Source: Ganoderma boninense
Lineage: Eukaryota > Basidiomycota > Agaricomycetes > Polyporales > Polyporaceae
NCBI GenBank assembly: GCA_002900995.3
Contig: CM035304.1
Span: 1,161,498 to 1,225,497, forward strand
Direction: 5' to 3'
Length of the DNA stretch: 64,000 nt
Shown here: one piece after another, positions 23,901 to 35,715 of the stretch
How the letters are laid out: every line of letters starts with the position of its first letter
How positions within the stretch are numbered: the first letter of the stretch is position 1
Notes under the pieces: model-generated
The model's input: the letters and a program-made list of their open reading frames with translations, nothing else
What the model was told of the DNA's origin: nothing
The model's database searches: none
Program-made: the position numbers and the translations under genes

Positions 23901-25670
23901 TCCCGATCGAAGTCTCATACCTTGCGATGGGTTGCATACGGACATCGGTTGCTCCTGAGTGGTCTTTCCTCGAATATCGACGAGCTTCAGGACGTGACAT
24001 CCGACATGTATCAAGTTGTCAAATCGGCGTGGCGGATGGCGCCACTGGAGGCACTCGGCTCGTCGGAGGACAGTCTCGCATTGGCACTCGATGGCTCGTC
24101 GCCCTGTCTGAGGTACGCGGGGTGCTTGGTTACGTCGCGCTTGTAGAAATTTGATAATTTTAATACACACTACATTGACACCGTGTTCTGTTCAGGGAAG
24201 TAGCCTTGGCTAGCCTGACAGCCTTGGCCGATGCAGCGACGAAGACTCGAAGTAAACGATAGGTGACACGGCGCGCCCCGTCCGCCTTGTACGAGCTCCC
24301 TGCGTGGTGCACCTGTACTCTGCTCGTTCGCGAGTCAGTCACGCGAGGGTCTGAACACGAGCTGCCGCTGGGACCTATAAGAAGGCGAGTCTCCGAGAGT
24401 GACTCTCCTTCGCGCGCCTTGCTATCGACACCCATCGTCCAACCCCGCTCTCCTCCCGCACAGACTCCGCGTCAAGTCCAATTTCACGAGCCAGATGGAG
24501 GAAAAAGCACGCGACACCACGACCAGGCTGCGCTCTGCCTCCGCCTTAGCCACTGCCATGACCCCCAAAGCACCCCTGTCGGTGTTCGACTCGTGCACAT
24601 CTGCCTTTACGGAAGGCCGTCGCGAACGCGCCAAGAGAGACCCTGTCTCTCACAGCGATGCCATGCGGCGTGCAGATGTGCGGCCTGCTCGCCACACCGA
24701 TCACTTCATCCACAATCCGTCCACCTCTATGATCTCATCCTTCCCGCGGCTGCTCCAGGAGTCCTGCAAGCCCGTCCAGCTCGCCGACTCTCCGCCATCC
24801 ATGGCTACGCGCGAGGTGCATGACAACGACGCGGATCGTGAGACTGATCAGATTGACGACCACCGTTGCCCGGAGCCTGGTGAGTGATCGACTGCAGTTC
24901 TCACGCTAAGTACGTCGTCGTGCTCACGTACCCGTGCTTTCACTGCTGCGAAAGATGGGATGCAGCAGGCACACCCTTTCCGACTCTACAGCCGTCTCGC
25001 GACATCGTCGTTTCGGGGAGAGGAGCAGAGGCGCAGCATGATCTCGACGTCACACAGCCGAGTATCGTATGATCATCTGTTAGCGAAGACGTGCCCGGCG
25101 TCGAGGATCAACGGGGGGAACTGCGTTCGGCGTAGACAGATATTCTGGAGACGTTACCTGGTGGGGGCATGATCAGAGCCGTTGGCCCTCGGAGTGTGTT
25201 AACACAGTTGAAAGGGATTTTACATCCGAACACAATGACATGCACTACGGTCTCGACGGCCGTGAATGGAAGCGCATTTTAGACGGTGTTTAGATACGGA
25301 GAGCCAGATATTTAAAGTAGCTGCGAATATTACAGAACAAAGAGTCCGAAACTGACAGTCGTCGCTGCCTCAATGCATACAAGAATGGATGCAACTGGCC
25401 CGCCAGTGGACCTTGATCATACGGTTAACATACACTTGTGGCGGATAAAATAAGGATGTCCTTCTGGCGGTCGTACATGCCCCTGGGCCTTCCAACCTAG
25501 TCGGACGACTTGGCAAGTCTGAGTTCAGGCTCCAGATGGAATGCGTAGTCTCATTCAGCTGAGACGAGGACGTGAATCGCTTGTTATCCACGTCGGGCTG
25601 TAAGTTCCTGAATGTCAACCGATATATACAACTTCAGAGACAACTTACGTGCCAAGGTTCTCAAGACGAG
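20920..25670. other. 4.8-kb region without a confident gene
   Basis: Candidate fragments only. On the minus strand, frames at 23015-23230 (acidic/basic, starting MSATLDDEGG) and 22406-22756 (with a CPWCRG motif as at the end of RING-like fingers) could be exons of one gene, but the first half of a RING could not be found. On the plus strand, a 203-codon frame ends at 24146 and a 186-codon frame lies at 24263-24823. None could be joined or named. Confidence 0.35.
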
Positions 25671-27491
25671 CTAGGCATAAATTTCGGGAGTAGTGGGTGA
25701 TTGGCTTGAACCTGATGTTGTGCTCCGAAAGCAGGTGTCCTGTGTTTGCGCCACCACGGCGGCATCGTACCATTCGGATGCGTCTTCTGCCTCTCGTGAA
25801 ATCGTGTCAGAGTCTGCGTCGGACCGGACAGCGTCAACGTGGACCGGGTTGGCGAAGGACGCGATGAAGGACGGGAGGCTGTCGCTCAGCCGTGCCCCGA
25901 AGTTGAGGACGGTGGAGTCCCGGACATGAGAGCCTGGTTCGGATCCCGTGCTGTCTTCGTTGGTACTGTCGAATTCGCGAAGCAAGATTATAAAGCGACA
26001 TGTTACAATGGAAATGATCCTGTGAGGATCCTGAGCTGTCAGCATATGAGGCTCGGAGAGTGAGTGAGGGGGCTTACGGTTCATAGAACTGGGTTATGAG
26101 GCCGTCCGCGTTCACAGCAGCAGCTGGGAGCTGTAATAAAGCGAGTTGAGACACGGGGACATATGTGGGTCGGGTTCGAAGTACGTACTTCCGCCGTCAT
26201 GAAGATCAAGCTGAGGATGTACAACGCGGCGAGGAACCTTGACAGGTTTGGACTCATAAGCCCTCAATGACCTCAGGCATAACAAGGAGGTGGCGCACAG
26301 AAAGTAGAGACTTCCTGAACATGATATGGTACTGGTCAGATAGTGTTCTCCCCGGTCGATGATATACAGGACACCTTACCATTGTAAAGGAGGAGAGAGC
26401 TGATGGTCACTGTGTTTCCGACTTTGATGCCCCTCCGAATGCGATATGACTGGTAGGTGTACCACCAGGTGATGCAGACGACAAGCAGTTCCAAGGCCAA
26501 CTGCGATACTCGCACGAGAACAGACGCTGCGATGGAAGAGTCTCAAAATCAGAGTCGCAGATATGGGGACAGAAGACCATCTATGTTACCACTGAGAAGG
26601 TTGTATTAGAGGTTGAAGTGCAATCAAATAGCAGTGCGCGAGTCGCTGGACATACATGTAATTGAACCTGGGGGATATATTTGTTGAAGAGGTGCAATCG
26701 AATGGGCTGGGCAGATTTTGTGGAGTAACATGAATTGATTGGATCTTCTCTCGCGAAAGATCGTTGTCGATCAGCCATGAGTCGGAGAAAGCCCATGGGT
26801 ACTCACAATGGGGACTACGAATGGTGGTAGCGCTAAAAGGATGATTACGGCCATCATCCATGCACTCCTGTTGGACAGCGCGTAGGCACGGAGAGCGGAG
26901 AAGGCTATATACAAGCATGCTTGGTTCCAGCTGTTTCAGAATACAAATGGACTAACCACTATTCGGAATCGGGTTTAGGACCGTGTCGGCCATTTGGGCC
27001 CAAGTATTGGCACTGCAACTATTCAAGGGAGGAATTCGCATGAGTACGCTAATATCCAACAGGTCTATGACTGTCCGTTACCCCTATAACCTCAGTGAGA
27101 TAATGAATATGAAATATGTGATAGAATGCCGCGTACTAGATCCGACACGGGAAAGTTGGACGCGATGACCAGAATGCTCTGCATGAGCATCAAGTAGCGG
27201 TTGGAGAGATACAGCAACGAGGAGCCGGTGAACTTCGAGCGCGAGTTCCACATAAGTCTGACTTCCTGGTCGAAGCACAGGATCCAGTCATATACCATGA
27301 GCGCTGAGGAGTACGTTTAGCGTCGAGCGACCGAGCGAATAGTGGACTATACCGCACCGCAAGTGGCATTGCCGAAATACGCGCTCATGAGGCTATTTTA
27401 ATGGCGGACAAAGAAGTTAGGACCCATAAGACACTAGAGACTAGGTGAGGTGAACGTACAAATTCGAGATCTCATGAACGACTGCGGACAT
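25671..27491 (-). CDS. Multi-pass membrane protein, DUF6533-like, copy C
   Basis: Third array member. Start ATG at 27491 (MSAVVHEIS), followed by YFGNATC, YDWILCFDQEVRLMW, LRAYALSN, NLPSPFDCTSS, CITWWYTYQSY and IISIVTCRFIILL blocks. The first 2-nt exon is GG (27082-27083) rather than AG, changing the conserved Ser codon to Gly; the second is TG at 26590-26591. The exon before TG ends AT instead of AG, replacing a conserved Ser codon with Ile. The 16-nt exon is GAAGTCTCTACTTTCT. The last exon encodes a long polar tail ending at 25671. Reading frame stays open over about 370 residues. Function unknown; a membrane receptor or transporter-like role is only a guess from topology. Confidence 0.78.
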
Positions 27492-29649
27492 TGGATTGGA
27501 CGAGAAGTCTCGAGGATGATGGGGTTGGAAGAACGAGAATGTAGAGTACGAGACATGGACAATAGTAGGACGGTTATATGCTCGCGCAGGTCCTCGGAGC
27601 GTTCCCAAGAAAAGTTAAATAGCGCCACCAGAACGACGACTGCATCGCCTGCACAGACCTAGAGTTAGATTCTTGCTATTATAAACTCGATCGTCTTCGT
27701 CTTTTCCCCACACGGTTCCTCTTTGCGTCGAGGACTGGACGGTAAATTAAGCACGGAAGGAAACCCGACTCTCTCGATGGCCTAGGCTTAGTCCGGCCGT
27801 TCATTGAAGAGCCTCGTGCTCGGCAGAATTCCACTCTCCGTTTCAGCATAGCGTCAAGCGGGGATGGTTCAGCCACGAGTCAAATTCCATCGCGTACTGG
27901 GGCTACTCTCGTGCTGTGGCTGCGCGCGGCACTGCAAGATGCTGTGAATTATGCTTCCCTCATGAAAATGAGCCTCAACGGTAGACTCCAGGTCGGAGAT
28001 TGTGCGAGGTATGGCAATGGCAATAAACTTCCGACCTACGGCGTCACGGCGATACGCTGGGGCCTGTGCCGGCGGCACAATTGGCCAGGAGTTATCCTTT
28101 TCCCTTTGCCAGTGAATCGCTCGTTCCATGACCAGACGTTCGGAGCTCTCTGCGCGCACTCCTGCGAAATACCGCTCGCACCTCGCCATCGTATGTCCGA
28201 GTATCGGAGCCCCACTAGAATGACCAGCGAAGAGCATGGAAGAGAAGTCTAATCTTGGAACGTGCCCTGATCGCAGAGGACAGAGAGTATATCCGATAGA
28301 TGGGCGCACCACCCATCTTCTTAAGCTTCGTGCCCATAGATGCGCGCTCATGGCTCTTTGGGTATCCAGCCACCCTCTTTTCCCCGCAATCTGAACTGAA
28401 GATGCCGATGCCCAGTGCCCTCATCGAACCTAAACCTCTAACCAGACGCTGGTGGGCACGCGCAGTCGCAGCTTCTGTCATCCGCGACGCTACGTTGACA
28501 CTCCGCCTCCAAAACTATGTTAAGGCTAGCGAGCGCGCGCAGCGCCGACTTTCGCGCCGTCCGAGTCGCCCCATAACCTACAGCCAGCTGCTGCTCTCTT
28601 GAGCTCCAGTCCAGTGCACTGCCTTGCTCAAGGCCTCTCCAGCGCCGCAATGGGTGAACCTGGTCACCCTTCGACGACTTCTCCATTCTACGCTGGCAGT
28701 CGAGAGAGCCACCAGGGGCTCTGTCCGAACGGTGTCCTGGCCCTCTGGCTTTCTCGGCTGCTGCTGCCGCGGGAGGACACTGCGCTGTCTTGCGCTGCGA
28801 CGCTACGCCATCCTGACAATACTTATACAAGCCGCTAGAGTCACCAGGGCCCTATGCCACCGCGGCTCTGTTCACAAGGCGACCGTCCACGATGTCCTCG
28901 TTGTGTTCAAATCCTCCGCTCTCTCGCGGCCATGTTTTCCGCATGCTTTCCAGTAAAATTTTGAGAGCATTGCGTCCTCAGGTACGTCTCCGTGATTGAC
29001 CGACACAGACCATGGAGTGGACGAACGTCGCACGAAGACAGGCGTGTCTGTGGATTGCCGTCTGTGGGATGGTTCGACGACCCGGCCCCTGAGTTGATAT
29101 ACATACTGGCGGGTATGCGAGCACTGACGCATGTAGAATACACGTACCTTCTTGAATTTCGTATTGTAGATGATTGTAGGAGCGGGTGGCCGCATTCTCG
29201 GCAGGAGGGGAGATGATGTCCCTGTGGCGACTCGAGCACGCTGTATGCGTCCTCAAGCTCCAGTGCACCAGTGCCGCAAAGGTCGATGAGGGAGACTGCC
29301 AAATGAAAAGCAAGAGTCAGTCAATAGTCTGAATTATCATTATAGATAATAACAATAGACAGGTAAACCCGCGCCGGCGAGACGCCGTCGCAACGCGCGG
29401 ACAATACGGCGCTAACGACGCCCATGGTAGAGCGTCAAAACAATAAAAGTGCCTCCTCGTCCCCTTGTGAGGCGACAGCAGCTAGGCCCGGTAGTCTCGT
29501 GCCTCGTCAAGGTATATGTCCTCCTCGCCTCGCCGCCATGGACCTCTCCCTCCTCCTCCGAGTCGCCGCCGCCACACCAGATGCACATGCATGACCTCCA
29601 CCCGGACAGCACAGAAACACGTACCAGAGACCAACGACGCGAGACCACC
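27492..29649. other. Region with only weak gene candidates
   Basis: A 160-codon minus-strand frame at 27869-28351 and a possible two-exon minus-strand gene (29302 down to 28872, intron about 29131-29189 with GTACGT donor and TCAG acceptor, about 125 residues) look mildly protein-like. Neither has a recognisable family or a second line of support. The promoter of the gene at 29650 should lie at the right end. Confidence 0.3.
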
Positions 29650-30760
29650 ATGTCTGTGTCCTACCAACTTGCGCCTCCGTCATCTGTGCCGGGGATACCT
29701 GACCTGCGCCGCCGGAATGTTGTCGACTCCAAGTCGCGTCTCCCGGACACGGCGAGCCGGACGCCCTCAGACATCGAATCGGACCTCCGTAGATTCGCGG
29801 CCACGACCGTGAATACGATATCCGCCTTGAAGGGCCTCGTGCAGCAGCTTTCGACGCGACCACGGCCAGGTGCGGATGCGGTGGCGACCGCAGGGTTTTG
29901 GCCCTGGTTGGCGGCCATGTCGCACTGCGGCCGCCTCGTCAAGGTGGAATGCTCGACATTCGTGCGCGAGTCGAGGCAAATGTGCAGGCGGTTCGGAGTG
30001 CCTGATCCTGTGGAGGAGCGTCTCGAGGCAGCCGTGCATGTTCGGGCTGGGACAGATCCGGAAGGTGAGGCGAACGGCTGACTCCTCTCGAACGTCGCGG
30101 ACTCACCTTGCATGCCATGCAGACCTCATCCGGTCCTCCAGCGGAACGTTGGGGTTGTGTCAGAGGAGGATCGGTCAGGTGTCCGCCAAATGGAGCAACG
30201 AAGACATCATCGAAGAGGACCTTCGCGCATTCTTATGCCGGCCGCAGGACCAGTCGCCACAACCGGCGCCAGGCCTGGAGATGTGGCGGCTGCTTTTCCA
30301 AGTCGCTGTCGACATGGCGTCAGTGGGGGAGATGTACGGCAAGATGCATACGGACCTCAAGATACTCCATGATCAGGGCGAACAGGTCGGATGGCAGACT
30401 TGGGAGTTTCGCTGGGCGCACATTGACAGGAACAACATGAGCCTGGGTCATGAAAGACCGCGCGCGGAGCAGCCCATGGAGGAGGATGAAAGGGTGGCAT
30501 TGGCAAGTCCCGTCTACGGAGGGCGGTCGTACGGGACGGGGTTCGCAGTCTCCCCGAGCGACAGCGACTCAGGCGAGCGTCCGCGGCAGACGGACGCGGG
30601 AGTCCAAGTGCGCGGCGCAACGACCGTGGAGATGTCAGACGGAGCACTAGCCCTGGTTCCGAGCCGTGACTCTGAGCGTTCCAGCAGGAGGGGTCCGATA
30701 GGTCGCCTTAGTAGGATTCTTGCCACTGTCACGAGCAGGGGGAAGAGAGCAGCAGGCTGA
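29650..30760 (+). CDS. Hypothetical protein, two exons
   Basis: Exons 29650-30064 and 30123-30760 joined across a 58-nt GT..AG intron give a 350-residue protein ending at a TGA. The intron is in phase and the two halves look alike in composition. Residues about 40-240 are predicted by eye to be helical with hydrophobic patches (for example LRRFAATTVNTISALKGLVQQ near 50-70), with many Trp residues (WPWLAAM, MWRLLFQVAVDMA, WQTWEFRWAHI). The C-terminal 110 residues are polar and Ser/Arg-rich, likely disordered. I do not recognise a domain. A longer upstream in-frame ATG at 29449 exists, but the ATG at 29650 begins where the sequence becomes protein-like. Confidence 0.65.
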
Positions 30761-31934
30761 TCATCCTCCTGCCCACTTCACGAGTCACAGGCACGAGTGT
30801 CACACGCACGTGGCACATGGTCACGATTGACACTGATAGCTGGAGGATAGCGCCCGCCGCAGAACATTTTCGAACGTCGTGTTCATGGCTCTCGCTTGAG
30901 GCTAGCCTCCTCCATGCTTGGACTTGTTTCTCCTGTCTACTGTTGTAGTCTCTCATTACTCAACTAACCACGGTACTGTATCTACGACCGACGTTCGCTT
31001 AACCAGCACGCCCGCCGACAGGACCGCGGCGGTGACCGTCGCGCACCGGAGAACCTCTGAGACAGACGCAGAGTTTGGTACAAACTCATGCGCTGTCCAG
31101 TGACCGCTTATCTCGTACGTTTACCATCCTCGCTTTGTAAATACGAGTCCCATCGCTGAGCTGACACCCGGGGTACGTCCCTCCTACCGCCAGCCAACAT
31201 CTCCGTCCGACACCGTGTCCGCAGTCTTACCCATCGTCGCCCTGATTTTATGGCGATCCTCATCCAATCACAAGCTAAGCTGCCTCGTCCTCGAGTCTCA
31301 GGCCATAGTGCAACCGCAGGGAGCACCTCGACTGCGATGCCCAGCTGATGGCCAGACACCCTCGTCGTTATGCGTGGGCGGTTGTTTGCTCGGTTCCAGG
31401 ACCGCTACGAGCTCTTAAAAACAAGGTGGAAGGTCTGGCCGCGATAGCACGGATCATCTATCACTCACGACGGACGAGCCCAGAAGCTCGTGCAACGGCG
31501 TGGCTGCTTTTTTTTCCCTGCTAGAGGTGTAGCTCCGCATTTGCAGGCTTCCGGGGCGCAATATTGTGTACACATTACTCCTGCACACTGGGAATTTGGG
31601 TTGGGAACGCAGCGCGCGACGAGGTCATGACGGCGCATCCGCAGCAGGCGCGAAAGAATTTGAGGCGCGATGGGAAACGCGGGCACGTGACCATCTGCTC
31701 GAAGTTAACCTTCAGTGGCCTGCGGCCAGTCCAGTCAACAGCGCGCAACCTTGGAAACTGCAGTATGAGCGACTGGTGAGCCTGTGGTAGATATACCCTT
31801 TGCCCAAAGGCGCATGTTTGTGTTCAATGGGACACCCATCGGAGTTGTCGTGCTTCACCGGCTCCACCCGGCTTATGGCATCATCACAAGCTCATGTTCG
31901 GCTCGCGGAAGGGATATCCCCACAGTCCATTTCA
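30761..31934. other. Intergenic, nothing recognised
   Basis: Short frames only (under 100 codons). A T-run of nine sits near 31508. From about 31790 the text shows repeated GGATATC motifs that lead into the second copy of the duplicated unit. Confidence 0.45.
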
Positions 31935-32505
31935 CTGGATATCTGGATATCCCGCAGCCCGCTGAACCTTAGCGCCCGCTGACTGTTGCCTTTGTAGGTC
32001 GTGCACGCATGCATTATCGGAAATCGGGATATATGGCAACGTTTTAATCTTGGCCCAACCTCCTACTGTATTTCGCGAGGTGAGCACTCGTATCCATCTC
32101 GAACTCAGAGGCCCCTCCAGAGAGAACCTTTTGGGCTCATCGTGGGATACAAGGTGCGCGATGAGATATCCGCCGGAGGAACTAGCCTCTACTTCGTTGT
32201 TCTCGCGCCACCGTTGGCCCGAAATTTATCGAAGCATAGAGTCCTCAAGGTCCGGATATCCCTTCCACCCCCCGCATCCACTGGATACGTCGCTTACCAC
32301 TCTTCTATCCTACAGCGACGCAGGGCGACACACAACTCCTGCTTTTTCTCCAGGCATCCGGGGATATATTGTTCGCACAATAAAACCTCCGACTGATGGG
32401 CAACTCCCGTTCACTCCCCGCCACCCTCCATGTCTCTGTCACGCAAGCCGGAGGTAGCACCAGTCCTCATCGAAGTGAAATCCGACGACCTAGCAATCCC
32501 GCTCG

Positions 32506-33993
32506 ATGACGCACGTCGCACCCCTCCAGCGCTCGAGCAGCCCGATGGTCACTGGAAACCCATATACGACGTACGACGTCTACGGGCAGTGCGTCGATCC
32601 CTCGGACGAGAGCGATGCGATGCTCGACGACGTCGCTTCTCTTTGCACATCCTCGTGTCCCGCGTGGCGCTCATCGGGAGGCCCGGCGGACAGTGTCCGA
32701 GGTCGAGAGCGCTTCCTTCCGCCCTTAACCTCCGCTCTGCCCCCTTCCAATATTTCCACAGTCGCGAATATGCCACGTATTGTCCTCAATGTGATGCAGC
32801 AGCCGCAGGAGGCATCCACTATTCGAAACAACCCCACTGGTCAGGACCGTTCTATCGGGAGGTCCAATTCCCCCACATCATGCGCTGCGAGCGACACACA
32901 GCGTTTTGAGGAGGACAGGCCCTGTTCTGCGCATCCCGGTTCATCAAGTGAGAAACATACAAGGAGCCATCGTATTCATACCATTGGCCACGCCCCCGAC
33001 TCCGACTCTGTCGCATCGTGCTCCGTGCACCACGGCGTCTCGCCATCGGGAACCATTCCTCAACCAAACTTCCACCCGTCTGTCGTTCCCTCCCCTCGTC
33101 AACCACTGGCAGTATCTGCGCCAGCCATCTCTTGCATCGTGTCTTTGTTCTCGGAGTCAAATGCTCCTTTCCTTCCTCCACCGCGGACAACCACTTATCC
33201 TCGTCGACTCCCCGCACCCCAATCCACACCCTCGTGTTCCCGCCCCGTAGCAGGGCCATCCGCACCTTGCCGAGCGCGAGTTCACGACGGGCTCGGGAAG
33301 GTGCAGCTGGCCCCGGCGCCGCGCGCCACCGGGCCTGCATGCCCATCCCCCCGGACAGGCCGTCCTCAGGCTGCCCCGACGCGCCATCCCCCGCAGCACA
33401 ATGCACGCTCTCGCCCCTCTCAGGGGTGCGCCTATGTCTTGCGAGGACTACGGATGTCCTCCTCCCCCTCCTCCCGTGTTCTCAGCCTAGCAGAAGCACC
33501 TGGTAAGCGTGCTTGCTGCAACCCACCCCGATCGCGGGCTCGTAAAGGCTCGCGCCGGCGTCCTCCCCCCGGCGTTCAAGCTGGAACTCGCCTCGGAGAA
33601 GGGCAGGGGTGGAGAAGCACACGCGCTCTCCCAGCCCTCTCGAGATCGACGAGCCTTCCCCCGAGCGGCCATGCCTCTGTGGCACTGGCTCCCAGAGCCG
33701 AACAGCCCGACCGTAGCGCCTGGACCACTGGAAATCCAGACCCTGATATCGGTTGGTCACACTACACGGGCGCGGGCGTGAGAGGGGGGGAGTGTCAGAC
33801 CCGGGTCGCTGTCAGACGGCATTTGCTCAGCAGGATGGTCGTTGTAGCGCTCTGCTCGTCCCGTCGCTGCGTTATTGTATGGCAAACCCCATCCCTCGTC
33901 TCATCGCCTCCAAGTGGCATCTCTACGACCGCGACCGTCTCGAGAGTAATAGTATCAGTCGGGCTTCCGAGTGGAGTTCGTCTGCCAGCCTGA
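32506..33993 (+). CDS. Questionable Ser/Pro/Arg-rich ORF in duplicated unit, copy 2
   Basis: A 495-codon open frame, low complexity and rich in Ser, Pro and Arg, parallel to the frame at 8543 in copy 1. It is longer than expected by chance, yet codon-position comparison with copy 1 shows no bias to third positions, and the two copies lose frame agreement near 33500. No domain recognised. Listed because of its length and recurrence, not because I am convinced it is translated. Confidence 0.2.
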   Translation: MTHVAPLQRSSSPMVTGNPYTTYDVYGQCVDPSDESDAMLDDVASLCTSSCPAWRSSGGPADSVRGRERFLPPLTSALPPSNISTVANMPRIVLNVMQQPQEASTIRNNPTGQDRSIGRSNSPTSCAASDTQRFEEDRPCSAHPGSSSEKHTRSHRIHTIGHAPDSDSVASCSVHHGVSPSGTIPQPNFHPSVVPSPRQPLAVSAPAISCIVSLFSESNAPFLPPPRTTTYPRRLPAPQSTPSCSRPVAGPSAPCRARVHDGLGKVQLAPAPRATGPACPSPRTGRPQAAPTRHPPQHNARSRPSQGCAYVLRGLRMSSSPSSRVLSLAEAPGKRACCNPPRSRARKGSRRRPPPGVQAGTRLGEGQGWRSTRALPALSRSTSLPPSGHASVALAPRAEQPDRSAWTTGNPDPDIGWSHYTGAGVRGGECQTRVAVRRHLLSRMVVVALCSSRRCVIVWQTPSLVSSPPSGISTTATVSRVIVSVGLPSGVRLPA

Positions 33994-34363
33994 GGCGCTG
34001 AAGAGGAGGGTTGGTTGAGGAGGCGGTTCGGAACTTTTAGTGCTGTGCGCGGGAGAGTGCAGACATGCAGACGATTAGGAGGTTTCAACAAGCGGCCGTA
34101 GTACCTTAAATATGTATGATATGAACATGTGTACAGTATCGAACGATTTGGAGGTGTGGTTCACGAGATATCTATCCCTGCTCCGATCGCGACCCGGGTG
34201 TCCGAATGGCCACAAACTTCTTCGATTTCGCGTCTTCTCGTTACCTTTGCACCTGACGGCACAACGGATCCTTTCCGCTTTCCCGTGCGCTAGATAGATG
34301 AATGCCTCCCAAAACTCGCCGGCTGCGCTCTCGAAGCTAATGAACTTGTGTGACGCATGTCAT

Positions 34364-34546
34364 CTTCTATGCTTTGAAGCATGAGGGAAATCAATTGCAT
34401 TGCCCATAGCACTAGCACCTGTCTATCGATCCTGGGCCCCACAGACATCATGCTCATGCTCGAAAGACGGTGGCATATCTGTTCGTCGCACAACACTTCC
34501 ATGCCAATTCTCCGACGGCCTAGTATTCGCGGGGCGCACGCACGAC
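34364..34546 (-). other. Near-identical block inside the duplicated unit (copy 2)
   Basis: Counterpart of 10396-10580. Relative to copy 1 it lacks 4 bp (a GCAT tetramer), which would shift the possible minus-strand exon at its 3' end, and lacks 3 bp in frame in the middle. The putative splice donor that is GTGAGT in copy 1 is GCGAGT here. Confidence 0.45.
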
Positions 34547-34820
34547 TACGAGCCTCCGACTCAAACGCAGTTCCGGCGGAGAGCGGGATAAGCATAAGAA
34601 TGACTCTATCGTCGAGATGATGCACCAAATGTTGCGAACGATCGACTTTCTATCTCGGCGTGGCGTCGACAACCTCAGCGGTCAACTCGGACATCGGGGC
34701 TGACAGATATCGCTGAATGTCGCATAAAATGCGGGCCTGCTCCTTCGGAATAAGTCATTACAACCCAACGTTCGAACAAGGACACACACACACACCAACC
34801 ATTTGGACCTCACACAGACA

Positions 34821-35715
34821 ATGCCGCACAACTCCCAGAGACGACCTGCCACTCCGTTCCACCACGCCGGCTCCCACCGGTCCGACGACAATCGGTCTGC
34901 GTCAGCCTCTCTCTCTTCGCGCTCCTCCGCGTCCACCGCCATCTCCTCCTGGATCGACGGAGTGTCGTCACACTCGTCGTCTTCGAGCCTCTCCCAACGG
35001 GTCATCCCAGGTGCTCCACCCTTCGCGGCCACTGCATCTCCCCATCCGTTTCCTCCCCAGCCTTTCCCCATCCTGGCGTATCCCAGCGCTACCGGCGATC
35101 ACACGTCTGCGCCCCGCCGTCAGCCCCGTACGCGTGCCCGCCACCGGCATCCGACCGCGGGTCCGTCTCCTCGCGGTGCACCTCGTCGTCCGCCCACACC
35201 CGTTCTAGCATTCGCGATCGCCAGGGCACGCGAGGCGGTTACGGTGCTGGACGAGCTCTGGACACCGTCCCGTGCCAGGTCTGCCTCGAGCCGGCGACGG
35301 TGTGCAAGTGCACAGGCGACAAGGCGGTGCTGCTGAAGATGCGGGAGGCCGCGCATGAGGTGTTCAACAGGGCGGGCGGTATGGCGGATTCCGCGTCGAC
35401 CCACAGCCAGCACTATGAGGTGCCGCGGCATGTCGCGCCACAGTCTGGGGGTATGGGATACGGGCAGGGCTTTGGGTATCATGCGGGGAACGGAGTGCCG
35501 GAGTGGTATGCTGGAAGCTCTGTCTCAGCGTATTCGGGCAGGCGGCCGCGATGGGAGGATATGGCGCAGGGTATTACGGTAGTCCGGTGGTCGCTCCTTC
35601 TGTCGCAGACTTCAAGTCGGACTGGCAGGCAGCAGGATGTGTTAGGGCACGGTTGGGGAGTACGCAGAGGATAGAGTTGGAAGCACAAGCGAGGAGCCTG
35701 GTGATCGCCTACTGA
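34821..35715 (+). CDS. Ser/Pro-rich protein with CxxC-x6-CxC cluster, paralogue 1
   Basis: Exons 34821-35010, 35061-35494 and 35542-35715 give 265 residues; intron lengths 50 and 47 nt, both GT..AG and both required to reach the frames conserved in the paralogue at 41696. The N-terminal 60 residues are Ser-rich with a shared RPxTPF and SSWID motif. The core carries LDTVPCQVCL...CKC (Cys134, Cys137, Cys144, Cys146) followed by MREAAHEVFNRAGGMADS; the four cysteines could bind a metal. The tail is Gly/Tyr-rich (GYGAGYYG). A TATA-like CATAAAAT lies at 34723-34730. It converges on membrane-protein copy D. Function unknown. The first intron is absent from the paralogue, so a one-base deletion instead of an intron cannot be excluded. 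Confidence 0.55.

Larger units (their letters stand above)
31935..34555. repeat. 2.6-kb duplicated unit, copy 2
   Basis: Collinear direct copy of 7906-10580, 24 kb away. It is complete where copy 1 is cut by Ns and ends at about 34555, where the shared GCACGCAC motif is followed by sequence absent beyond the gap in copy 1. The plus-strand TATA box and start of the gene at 34821 lie just downstream. Confidence 0.7.
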
